Assembly (NCBI GenBank): GCA_008690995.1
Contig: VRMN01000007.1
Span: 744,001 to 808,000, forward strand
Length of the DNA stretch: 64,000 nt
Source: Porphyridium purpureum
Lineage: Eukaryota > Rhodophyta > Bangiophyceae > Porphyridiales > Porphyridiaceae
Reading direction: 5' to 3'
The position numbers were made by a program, and so were the translations under genes. A model generated the notes under the pieces. That model had not been told where the DNA came from. It saw only the letters and a program-made list of their open reading frames with translations, and made no database searches. This document shows positions 1-8,599 of the stretch, in pieces (position 1 is the stretch's first letter; every line of letters starts with the position of its first letter).

Positions 1-209
1 AAGGACAGAGCCGCCTCTCCCACCCAAGCCGCGCATTTGTGTTCTTCTCACTCAAACCCAATGGGCATGCCTCGTCCTGCTCACCCTGGATTTGGTGTGG
101 TGCTCGGTTCGCACGCGCGAAAGAGCGGTCGACGTCCCGTACTTGGGGACAATGAGCAGCTCGTTCACAGTAAAAGTGGACAATCTCTCCAGCTGCAACC
201 GTCCCGGAT

Positions 210-1019
210 CTATTCTGGACCCATTTCCTCGTCGACTTCGGGAATGGAAAAGAGATCTGGCTTCAGGAGCCGCGACTTGACTACGCGAGGCTTGAATCGC
301 ATCCAAAGGCTGCCAACGTGTGTGTCCAAATGTTCTTCATCGCAGCAGTTCTGCTGCGATGAAGAGCAAGAGGTCGTGTCGAAAGAGACAGACGAAGTTA
401 AGCGTAGATTGTCAAGGCTGCCACTGTCTTGGCGGGGCCCCCTCAATGTCCGTCTGGCGAGAAGACCGTTTCCTTTGCGCGGCATCCCAGACTCCGTGAT
501 ATCCGGCGTTCCATGTCCCAGGCTCAATCGCGAGTGCACGCAAGTGCGGCGGTGATTATGAGATATTTCTCCTTCACTGCTGAGGGAAGACATCCACTGT
601 GATTGAGAACGACGCATCAGCGGAGCTGTGTCAAAGACTTCACTGGGCAGCGACGAGCCTAGCTGCACAGTGTCTTCCCGACGCATGTGATTGAAATGCT
701 CCGACTCGCGCCTGCGAGCGGATTCGTCCATTTCCGCGGTCGGAAAGGGCTGTGAGGCCCGCGGCGTATTCATCCTCGGACAGTCCGTCAGTCCACGCGG
801 CGGACTTATGGGAGTACTCGCGAAGCCTTTCAGTACCTCACGTGGCGACAGCGCGTGCAGGGCGCCGTGCGCTCTCGCAATCGCCGAGCTTGGAGAGAAC
901 GCAACCCTCGATGGCGAGATGGCTTCACGCGTGGGAACCGCCTGGGCGCTCCTGTCTCGCAAAGGCGTGGCCCGTGCCGCCGAACGCGTTTCACACGAGG
1001 TGGGAGCCGCGAGCTCCAT
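210..1019 (-). CDS. Ser-rich protein A, paralogue of protein B (unknown family)
   Basis: I do not recognise this 269-residue protein. It is basic and rich in Ser, Arg and Pro, and looks disordered, with no membrane segment. Its last 30 or so residues carry a block, VGSLWMRFKPRVVKSRLLKP followed by DLFSIPE. This aligns without gaps to the C-terminus of protein B on the opposite strand (VVPLWKRFETRRVRTRLYKP then SLSTIPE). A second shared scrap is SQSQW here against WSQWDSH in B. The consensus is LWxRFxxRxVxxRLxKPxLxxIPE. The two genes point away from each other across about 1.8 kb, so they look like an inverted duplication or divergent family members. The start is an ATG. I infer that the C-terminal block is a conserved short binding motif, with the rest as linker. 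Conservation between paralogues is the main evidence that the frame is real; overlapping frames on the plus strand show no such support. Confidence 0.6.
   Translation of the reverse strand: MELAAPTSCETRSAARATPLRDRSAQAVPTREAISPSRVAFSPSSAIARAHGALHALSPREVLKGFASTPISPPRGLTDCPRMNTPRASQPFPTAEMDESARRRESEHFNHMRREDTVQLGSSLPSEVFDTAPLMRRSQSQWMSSLSSEGEISHNHRRTCVHSRLSLGHGTPDITESGMPRKGNGLLARRTLRGPRQDSGSLDNLRLTSSVSFDTTSCSSSQQNCCDEEHLDTHVGSLWMRFKPRVVKSRLLKPDLFSIPEVDEEMGPE
334..365. repeat. Perfect 15-bp inverted repeat inside gene A
   Basis: The arm TCTTCATCGCAGCAG at 334-348 is followed by TT and then its exact reverse complement at 351-365. It lies in coding sequence (Ser/Gln/Cys/Asp/Glu codons) just before the conserved C-terminal block of protein A. 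In RNA it would form a strong hairpin. The equivalent stretch is absent from paralogue B. Confidence 0.85.
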
Positions 1020-2679
1020 CTCGTGCTTTATTGTTGCCGTGGCACCCCGCGTGGCGCCTCGAAAATGGACCGGAAGATCAAAGCCCGCCCTTTTGTACGG
1101 TTCCGCGCTCGTCCCTCCCAGCTGCGCGCTACCACCGGACGTGCGGTAAATGCTTCAAAGCGTGTCGCTTGAAGCTTCAGCACACATGTCTCCAAGCTGT
1201 TCCGCTTTACCGCGAAATGGTTTTGTGATTCCCTCCGTCTTTTGTGGGTCTATCACCCGTTGTAAGGAGGACATGATCTGGTGGAACGAGCGGCAAATAG
1301 TGATAACGGACGAGAGTCTTCATTGAATGGTCCACAGCCAACCGACAGTCAGACCGTCCGTCAATCAGGTGAAAAAGTTGATGATATTTTCTCCTTTTGC
1401 CGCACACCACCGCACAACACCAATAATTAACTGCGCGAACCGCGCGAAAGGAACTCGGTTGCCACGTTGGCCATGCCGCCCAACAGGCATGAGTCAGCAG
1501 CAGCCGCCCGCATCGGGTCACGTTCCCCGGTAACGGCAGGCGGGAAACCGAGGTCAGAAGTACAGCGAGGAGGTACCGCGACGTCAACTCGTCGACTTTG
1601 CGCCGATGAGCGCGAGTGAGCCGCGCTGCATATTATGTGCTTGCTTTGGTTCGTGCAGAGTGAGGTGGAACAAGAATGATTGAGCGCGATGATGGCGTGG
1701 ATGGACGGGCGCGTGTGGGGCAAGATGAGAGAGTGTGGATCCGCACGACGGTGAGATTCACCCGGCGGAGGCCATGAATCATCCACCACCGATGGTGCGT
1801 CGGCGGCCGTAACGGCGCGGAGCGCGTCGCGCTTGCGGCGGTGCGAATAGATTGGACAACGAGAATGGCGTGCCACCGGATTGACCGCCGCGCGCCGCGT
1901 CTGACGGCCGTGCGCGACGGGCAGCCGCATTGAGCGGCCATGGCGCATTTCTGCGGATCGCATCATTCACGTATCGATGAGCGCGTCATCCGCGCCATGA
2001 TCCCATCATCGCATAAATCAACACAAAATGTTTTGCACTTTCTACCTCTCGTTTTACCGCACACACACACACTCAAAACACACGCGCGCATGATTCATTC
2101 ATTCATTCAGTCATTCATTCATTCAGTCATTCAGTCATTCAGTCATTCAGTCATTCAGTCATTCAGTCATTCAGTCATTCAGTTATTTAGTTATTCGGTC
2201 ATTCGGTCAGTCATCGCTGCGGTTTCTACGTCATCGCGAGTCCTCCGCTCCGCACGGGCTCACGACTACCGATCGGATTTGCGCCAATCCGCCCGCGTGT
2301 AGCTCACCTTCTGTGCGTCCACCCGCCGCATCGCTATACTAAACCGACCCCGTTTTAATAGACAAACGCGCACGGCCGCCGCACGTCCAAATAAAAAAAA
2401 TTGGAAATAGAAAAGCGGATGAACGCGCGCGATATCGAAAGACGCGGCGGGCACGATGTTGCAGCGGCTCAGTTGGTAGTGTGATGTTTTGGGCCTATTT
2501 TGCGATTTGGATCATGCGGAGGTGCGGCGTGTTTCGCGGTGGTGGTGGTCGTGGTGGTGTTGCACTTACGTGGCACGCGGAAGTGACCGAGTAAGCATGT
2601 GAGTGCGGAAGCCACGTCAAAGGTGATGAGCGTCGACGTGGCACCGAGCGGTGTGTGAATGAGTGCATGTGTGTGTGTG
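1020..2679. other. Divergent intergenic region of genes A and B
   Basis: There is no credible gene. Several overlapping open frames occur on both strands, but none has motifs or coherent composition. The region holds the 5' flanks of both paralogues and a microsatellite. A tRNA-like A-box at 2466-2481 has no matching B-box. Confidence 0.5.
2092..2212. repeat. ATTC / CATTCAGT microsatellite
   Basis: An impure array about 120 bp long begins as ATTC tetramers and changes to an 8-bp higher-order unit, CATTCAGT. The unit is repeated many times and then decays into TTATTCGG variants. The graded decay from left to right suggests slippage with older units on the right. Confidence 0.9.
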
Positions 2680-2690
2680 TATAAAAAGGG
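2680..2690 (+). promoter_or_regulatory. TATA box of gene B
   Basis: TATAAAAAGGG follows a short GT run and lies about 100 bp before the ATG of gene B at 2782. This is a plausible distance for a core promoter plus a short leader. Confidence 0.55.
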
Positions 2691-2781
2691 AAGGCGTCGT
2701 TCAGGATGTGGTCAGGCTTTGCAGGATGAGAGTAGGTAGGGTACGAGTCATAGAGGACAGACGAAAAGGTAGCCAAGCTGG

Positions 2782-3300
2782 ATGGATTCATTTGGTCATG
2801 GAGAGGCACGGCGTGCCGTGCCGCAAACGCTTTGCACACGTTTTGACGCGTTCAGGGCGAGGAGGAGGAGTGCCGCAGGAAGCACAACAGCACATGTGCA
2901 ATCAGCATCGATCATCCCTGCAAGCTTTGGCGCTGAAAGCGGAGAGTTAGCAACGTTGTGCAGCGAGGACTGGAGCCAATGGGACAGCCACGATACTTGC
3001 AGCTCCCTGTCGATGCCGGGAAGGACCATTCGATCGCCGCTTCTGATTGACATTGGCCTGCCAAGCTCCACATCGACGTGGGTCCTTCATCGCAGGGGCA
3101 GCCGACCTTTTGAGCGCGCCGCGAGCGCGCCCACGGAAGTGCTTGAATCGTCACGACCGAGCACAAGGCTGGCCCAGCGTAACACCGGTGCATCATTCGA
3201 TGAGAACGTCGTGCCGCTGTGGAAAAGATTCGAGACCCGCCGCGTCCGAACCCGACTGTACAAACCTTCACTGAGCACAATCCCCGAGGAGCAGGATTAG
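2782..3300 (+). CDS. Ser-rich protein B, paralogue of protein A (unknown family)
   Basis: This 172-residue protein is the plus-strand paralogue of protein A. It shares the C-terminal block VVPLWKRFETRRVRTRLYKP plus SLSTIPEEQD and ends a few residues after it, as A does. The middle is Ser/Thr/Arg-rich and likely disordered, and no catalytic or membrane motif is seen. The ATG at 2782 is preceded by a TATA box. The clustered positive charges in the signature (KRF, RRVRTR) followed by an acidic tail could bind an acidic partner or RNA, but that is only a guess. The 3' end faces MCTS1 tail to tail, with about 275 bp between the stops. Confidence 0.6.
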   Translation: MDSFGHGEARRAVPQTLCTRFDAFRARRRSAAGSTTAHVQSASIIPASFGAESGELATLCSEDWSQWDSHDTCSSLSMPGRTIRSPLLIDIGLPSSTSTWVLHRRGSRPFERAASAPTEVLESSRPSTRLAQRNTGASFDENVVPLWKRFETRRVRTRLYKPSLSTIPEEQD

Positions 3301-3574
3301 GAGCACTTGGCGTTGATGCCGACCGCTTCTTGTAACAAAGTGTGAGTAAATTATTCTTCAACCCAACTCACGAAAGCTTATCTGTACATCCCAATCGACC
3401 CAGTTTCAAACCTTGCGGGCAACCGTCGATCCGGTCCTTCGATGAATGCGGTCGCGCAATCACTAGCACAAGTGGAACGCGCGAGCGCACGGACTGCTCT
3501 GGCACTCTATCAAGGCCAAAGCTCATCCTGCGTTCTAGATACGAGCTGCTCTTGCTTCCCACGGCGTCGGCGAC

Positions 3575-4129
3575 TCAGCTCAGTGTGATCGTTTTGAACA
3601 GACCGTCGCCGAGATGATGAACATTTTCGATCCCGACGCCCTTGTTGACCTCGCGGATCTGCGCCGTGCTCATCTTCATGCGGCCGATCCCGACGGCGTG
3701 CTGCTTGCCTTCGGCCATAACCGCGACGATGGCATTCTGTTCCAGCTCGACGGGCATTGCTGCGCCCGGCGAGGTGAGTCCAGGGCACATGATGTCGGCG
3801 CCCTTCATGACATGCTTGATCGCGCCGCGGTCGACCTGCACTCGCGGCAGCGCGTGCGGGAACATATGCAGCAACCTCAATGTCGGAAAGTACGGCCCAT
3901 CGCGCACACAGAAGAAGAGCGGCTCCATCTTCTTCTCCACGCACAACAACGAGACATGTTCCTCACACTTGACCACCAACACCTTTTCCTTCTTCGGCAG
4001 CAACTCGTCCATGTACTCGTTCAGCGACGGCATCTGCTCTTCGATCCGTGCGCGCATCTGCCGCTGCACAGAAGACTTGACCGGCGCCTTGCTGGAGACG
4101 CTCACCTCGCTCGAAAACTTCTTGAACAT
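3575..4129 (-). CDS. MCTS1: MCTS1/Tma20-type PUA-domain protein
   Basis: At 184 residues this is close to the usual length of MCTS1 (about 181). The N-terminus MFKKFSSEVSVSSKAPVKSS and the following RQMRARIEEQMP and LLPKKEKVLVVKC segments are diagnostic of the family. A PUA domain fills roughly residues 90-180, with the PGLTSPGA turn and the GKQHAVGIGRMKMS strand. In animals and yeast the protein pairs with DENR/Tma22 on the 40S subunit, where it helps recycle post-termination 40S subunits and re-initiate on mRNAs with upstream ORFs. It is cytosolic. The ATG is preceded by a purine-rich leader. The gene is head to head with NFRKB, about 200 bp between start codons, so they probably share a bidirectional promoter. 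No damage is visible. Confidence 0.95.
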   Translation of the reverse strand: MFKKFSSEVSVSSKAPVKSSVQRQMRARIEEQMPSLNEYMDELLPKKEKVLVVKCEEHVSLLCVEKKMEPLFFCVRDGPYFPTLRLLHMFPHALPRVQVDRGAIKHVMKGADIMCPGLTSPGAAMPVELEQNAIVAVMAEGKQHAVGIGRMKMSTAQIREVNKGVGIENVHHLGDGLFKTITLS

Positions 4130-4145
4130 GCCGCCTGCCTGCGTG

Positions 4146-4182
4146 CCTCCCTCTCTCTCTCTCTCTCTTTCCCTCCCTCTCG
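4146..4182. repeat. CT/GA tract in the MCTS1 5' leader
   Basis: A pyrimidine run on the plus strand, CTCTCT with CCCTC ends, reads as GAGAGA on the MCTS1 sense strand. It lies 17-53 bp upstream of the ATG. Similar purine tracts precede the coiled-coil gene and the DUF3598 gene. Confidence 0.8.
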
Positions 4183-4230
4183 CGGTGCGCGCGGCGAGGA
4201 AGAAAAGCGCGGCGTGAAACCGGTTTCGAG

Positions 4231-4257
4231 TAAACGGTTTATCAGAGAAACCGTTTA
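4231..4257. promoter_or_regulatory. Palindromic TAAACGGTTT element in a bidirectional promoter
   Basis: TAAACGGTTT at 4231-4240 and its exact reverse complement AAACCGTTTA at 4248-4257 are separated by 7 bp. They sit about midway between the MCTS1 and NFRKB starts. The 13-mer TAAACGGTTTATC recurs exactly at 61059-61071, upstream of the DUF3598 gene. The AACGG core matches the known core of MYB3R/MSA sites in plants. Binding here is inference. Confidence 0.5.
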
Positions 4258-4330
4258 AACCGGAAACCGAGAAGATTGAGTCCGCGAGCGCGTTTGAACG
4301 CCAAGGCGGGAGACGGCGCTTGTGTGTGAG

Positions 4331-5860
4331 ATGTTGAGCGATGCTGGCGTGGATGGAGCCGGGATAGAGTTACAAGGGAGGCACGCAATGGAGCTTGGCG
4401 GTAGTGGGGATGGTCATGACGAATCGGGAGTGAGGATGGCGGCTTCGGCGCGGGATGCGCATGCGCGTGCAAGTCGAGCGCATGCGAAGGACGGAGGCGA
4501 GCCGCATGCGCTGCGTAGTGAGAGTAGGAAGGATGAAGGCGGCGGCGACGCGCAAGGGCTGCGCACGCAAGGCAAGAAGGATGAGGGCGATCGCGCGAGC
4601 GGAGGTCATGCAGGGAAAGCGCTTGGTAAGGGCGCGACAGCACCATCGTCGTCATCGTCGCCGGAAGTCGGGCAGCAGCAGAAGCAACAGATGGCGTCGA
4701 AAAAGGGAAAGGAGAAGGTGACAGGTGAGAGTAGCAGTACCGCACGAAAACGCAGTCGCGTGGTGGGCAAAATCAAGAACAAAGGCAAAGCGAAGCGCGA
4801 AAAGAACGAGGACGGCTACGTTTCGTCTGGAGATGACTATGCGAGCGACCTGCTCGACAACTACATCGGGCAATGTGGTGCTCTGGCCGCAATGGGCTTG
4901 GAGGCCAAGGACGTGCTAAATGAAAACGTGTGGTGGAATAAGCTCACCGAGGATGAGCAAGAGCACCTGTACGCATTTTTACCCCCAGGAAATCCGGACG
5001 AGCGCGAAAGCATGGCGCTGAGCGTGTTGTGGGGCGAAAAGATCCATTTTGGTTCCCCGCGAGATGCGCTCTGGGATGAAGTGGTTGCTGGATTTACGCA
5101 CCCACGCATCCAGCGCTGGCGGCAAAAGCTCATTATTACGCAGCGCAGGCAGTACTTACTAACACTCCGCGACTACCACAACTCGTTCCGTCGCCACGTG
5201 CTGGCTTTCAAAAAGCCGCTCGATGACGCCCTAATCGAGGAGGTCACTGCGCCAGATAGCGCGTCTCAGGTGGCGCCCATGTTTGACGCGCGCGGCGCTG
5301 TGCCGGATAGCTCCTTGCTCGTCGCCACAGGGTACAATCAAGCGTTTGCTGATTGGAACGAGGAGCGCTGGCGGCGCGTCGAAGACTTTCGGCGCCAGGA
5401 AGCGCAACGCTACCAGCACCCAGAGAAGGCTTGGGTGTACAAAAACTATTGGGGAAACTCGGTTGTGGCGCCGCTGCGGCGCGGTCCGGGCCAGGCCGGT
5501 GTTCGCCCGCGCGACCACTTCTTGCTGAAGGAGGACAGACCCAGCATCGTGACGATTCTATGTCTTGTGCGCGACGCTGCCAGTCGCCTTCCGCACGGCA
5601 GGGGTACGCGCCTCGAGATTGACGACCTCCTGCGAGAGTCGCAATACCTGCGCGAGGGCGCCAGCGCTACGCAGCTGAACAGCATTGTAAGTGGTGCGCT
5701 CGATCGCTTACGGTACGAGCCTGCGCCATGCGTCCGCTTTGAATCCGAGACAAAGACGTGGCACTACTTGCACAATGACCGCGACGTCTCAAGCTATAGC
5801 CTTCCGCAGTGGGCACGGCCAAAGTCTGCGGCGACCCCGGCCTCCAAGACCAATGACTAG
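4331..5860 (+). CDS. NFRKB: NFRKB-like subunit of the INO80 chromatin remodeller
   Basis: This protein has about 509 residues. The first 165 are low-complexity and charged, with Lys-rich nuclear-signal-like runs (KKGKEKV, RKRSRVVGKIKNKGKAKR). A DEUBAD-like region follows at about 170-300, with VWWNKLTEDEQEHLYAFLP and WRQKLIITQRRQYLLTLRDY. The winged-helix domain of NFRKB lies at about 405-495, shown by PSIVTILCLVRDAASRLPHG, IVSGALDRLRYEP and KTWHYLHNDR. NFRKB (INO80G) is a nuclear scaffold of INO80 that binds and restrains the deubiquitinase UCH37 in animals. The animal protein is far longer, and this compact form resembles the plant and algal ones. The first ATG in frame is at 4331. ATGs at 4388 and 4436 are alternatives, because the N-terminus is not conserved. 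Confidence 0.9.
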   Translation: MLSDAGVDGAGIELQGRHAMELGGSGDGHDESGVRMAASARDAHARASRAHAKDGGEPHALRSESRKDEGGGDAQGLRTQGKKDEGDRASGGHAGKALGKGATAPSSSSSPEVGQQQKQQMASKKGKEKVTGESSSTARKRSRVVGKIKNKGKAKREKNEDGYVSSGDDYASDLLDNYIGQCGALAAMGLEAKDVLNENVWWNKLTEDEQEHLYAFLPPGNPDERESMALSVLWGEKIHFGSPRDALWDEVVAGFTHPRIQRWRQKLIITQRRQYLLTLRDYHNSFRRHVLAFKKPLDDALIEEVTAPDSASQVAPMFDARGAVPDSSLLVATGYNQAFADWNEERWRRVEDFRRQEAQRYQHPEKAWVYKNYWGNSVVAPLRRGPGQAGVRPRDHFLLKEDRPSIVTILCLVRDAASRLPHGRGTRLEIDDLLRESQYLREGASATQLNSIVSGALDRLRYEPAPCVRFESETKTWHYLHNDRDVSSYSLPQWARPKSAATPASKTND

Positions 5861-8500
5861 GCTGGGAGAAAGGACAACCCAGCATGTCTTATCGACACTT
5901 TCATTTGTAGGTCAAACGAGCTGCGGGCACTCAACAACCAGCATCAAAAGAATTGGAGTAGCAGTCACTCGGCACGCGTGCGTCACAACCCGCGCCGGCT
6001 GCGATTCATTTCTCACAATTTTGCGTGCGGCGAGCTGCGCATGACATGAGTCTTTACTTTTTGGATACACGACGCACGAGGGACGCGCGTGTGGGGCCAG
6101 ATGCTCAACGCCCGGAACCGAATGCATTTCCAATCACACAAGTTTGGGAGTCCTCCGATGCCCCAGAAGACGATTTCGTCGTATCGCTGTCTTGTGTGCT
6201 TTGGTCGGAGCGAACCGTGTGCCATTACGAGACAAGTTCGTGTGACCGTACTTTCCACACCCACGACGGCACTCGTCCCACGAATACACAAGCAGTTCGG
6301 GATCCCGTCAAAAAAGATTCGAAGCCAATCGTGCTGTTGCAGTGGAGCAAACGAACAAATGATGTAATGTCGCTTCGTCGCCATCGCTATGGGCTCTGAG
6401 ACTTGGCTCACCATGGCCAGAAAGCATGTATGCCGAGATTAGTAATTTATGTCGGCCGAGGTCTCAATGGCGCTAATGAAAGCATACTCCAACGGCCAAT
6501 CCTTGCAATGCAAATATTAAGGCCTCACGCACAGTCAATATCGTCGCGTCTCGCGTATTTTTTGGCCAGCGCTTTACCAAACGTGCAAATTGCGACCCAA
6601 ACCAGGATACCTTGTAGCGTGACATGGTTGCCTACTGATAAAATGGATGATTGGACGACGAATGATTCGAAATGAAGAGCAATGAGATCATGACGCGAGA
6701 CCAAAATGGACTGGGACGCCGTACATGTGTGCCCATTGCTCAGCCATAATGAGCCGAAATCGACGGCGCTTGTCTCGTACGCTTGTGCCACGATGATCCA
6801 CATAATCAAAGTGCGATTGGGCACATACGCGCGCGAATCTGCCAGTACAAGCTTTTCCACTGTCTTCTGAGCCCATGCGACAGCATTTTCGAGCTTTTAC
6901 GAAAACTTGATACTGCTGTACATCCTTCTACACCTTGCGCTTGAACAGTCCTTACCAATTGTCGATTGAAATAAAGTCCTCCGAGTCTGTCGGCTAGTCC
7001 TGATGCCTCACGTTTTCATCACACATGAAATTCTTCAGCTTGCAATTGATGTATCCTGGAGCGCTGATGTGCAAAATCCTCAAGTCCGAGCCCGCCATTG
7101 GACGAAAGCGATCAAGCACACCGCCGTCACTCAAGATGGACATTTGTATCGCTGCCGCTCAGGTCCGTGCGATGAAACAAGGAAGCTTTTCGCTTCGCAA
7201 ATATGGCTCTCGCAAACCAAGTATCAATTACCACCATAAGCTTGCGACGGAACGTCCTGAACGGCCTTGGTCATCTAGGGCCAAGTCTTGGAGAAAATCA
7301 TTTCGCTCATCCAGGTTGAACTTGTCATGGTCTGTGAATATATCTGCCGACCAGTCCGTTTGATACTCGTGATCGCGGCTGGTCAAGGCAAGTCACGTAA
7401 CTCTGCGACCCAATGTCACTGATCGAAGAGCAAGCACTTTTTCTCAGCCGTGCGTCCGTCTTATTGCCTTTCTGATTAATGTCCGAGTTTGGAGCGAACT
7501 TCCGCCGCGAATACACAGTGCAGCCTGGACCTGACAGGTCTTGATCGTTGAACGAAGCATCATGAAGCCACGCATCATCGATTCGACTGTCACAGTCGGC
7601 TGAATTGCCTTTTGAATTGTCGCGGTTCTATCCGTGCGTGTTTGAAGCGAGCAAACGGCTCAATTGACGGTTCGAGAGCGCCCGACTTTCGTTTGAATGG
7701 CTGTTCTGCCGCAAGATGTATCGTAGAAGTGATGAGCGCGTCCCATTTTCTCATTCGAATTGCCCGTATTGCGTGTTTGGGCTGTAAAATCAATCTGTTC
7801 TCGAGCTGCGATGGGCACGTCCTTCTTTGCTTTCACTGAAGCTACGGTGTCCAAAGGAGGAGGATTCTAAGCGTTACCGTCTGCACATTGTATGCCGAAA
7901 CGCAAAGCCAGTTGTTGAATGCAGCGCACGCCATAACATGTTCTCATCAAATTGTTGGTGTTATTCCTCTTCTATCGTTGTTGAAGCAATGACTGACCGC
8001 TATCCATTCATCCATACCTGAAGATAGACCGAGTGGTATGAGAACCAAGGTGAAGGCCATGTATAACCAACGGCCACCACGACCGTGTTGTATTCAAGCA
8101 AGACATGGTATAGATGAGAAGACGAAGTTCCTGGAAACGACAAAAGGAGAAAATGCACTCGCAGAGACCTCGAGAGCTGCTGACGAATTCCTTATTGGAG
8201 GCTGACAATCATGAGCAGCACGAGCGCAGAAGATGCGCAGAGATCGGCAGCGCGATATATATTTCACTTGCGGTACATGCCGAGCCTCGGAGAGAAGAGG
8301 AAGAAAAAGAAGAAGTATGCGCATCGACTGGCGCGGCCGGCGTCGAAATATCTTCGAAGCAACAGCGTTGGTCAGTGAGAGTCAGCCAGTGTGACCAGCG
8401 ACAGCCGCCAAGCTTGCCACACGCCAAGAAGCGACAACCGAGAAGGTTAAATACAAAATATTAAAATAATGGCAAATAAACAGTACCTCACGTTAATAAA
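5861..8500. other. 2.6-kb stretch without a recognisable gene
   Basis: Base composition falls toward AT relative to the flanking genes. Short open frames occur on both strands, but none shows a motif, a coherent domain or biased composition. It could contain an old, unrecognisable insertion. I see no terminal repeats. Confidence 0.5.
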
Positions 8501-8599
8501 GTACAGCTACCGTTTCCTGTGAACGCGGTGCGTCCGGGATGAGGTAGAAGAGAGCGTGTGAGTGGTGAGTTGGAAGGCGAAGATGCGGGCAGACAGGCG
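8501..8599 (+). promoter_or_regulatory. Promoter and leader of gene C with a two-codon upstream ORF
   Basis: GTACAG (CTGTAC on the other strand) at 8501-8506 lies 94 bp before the ATG at 8600. ATG AGG TAG at 8539-8547 would be a minimal upstream ORF (Met-Arg-stop) in the leader, if the transcript starts before it. Confidence 0.35.

Noticed and set aside
2466-2481. tRNA-like A-box (GGCTCAGTTGGTAGTG)
   Set aside because: No acceptor-stem pairing and no GGTTCRA-type B-box within 100 bp.
5861-8500. Hidden transposon in the AT-richer gap
   Set aside because: No terminal repeats, no target duplication and no recognisable protein segment could be found by eye.
8558-8599. Longer N-terminus for protein C
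   Set aside because: The extra codons begin with GTG; the first ATG in frame is at 8600.
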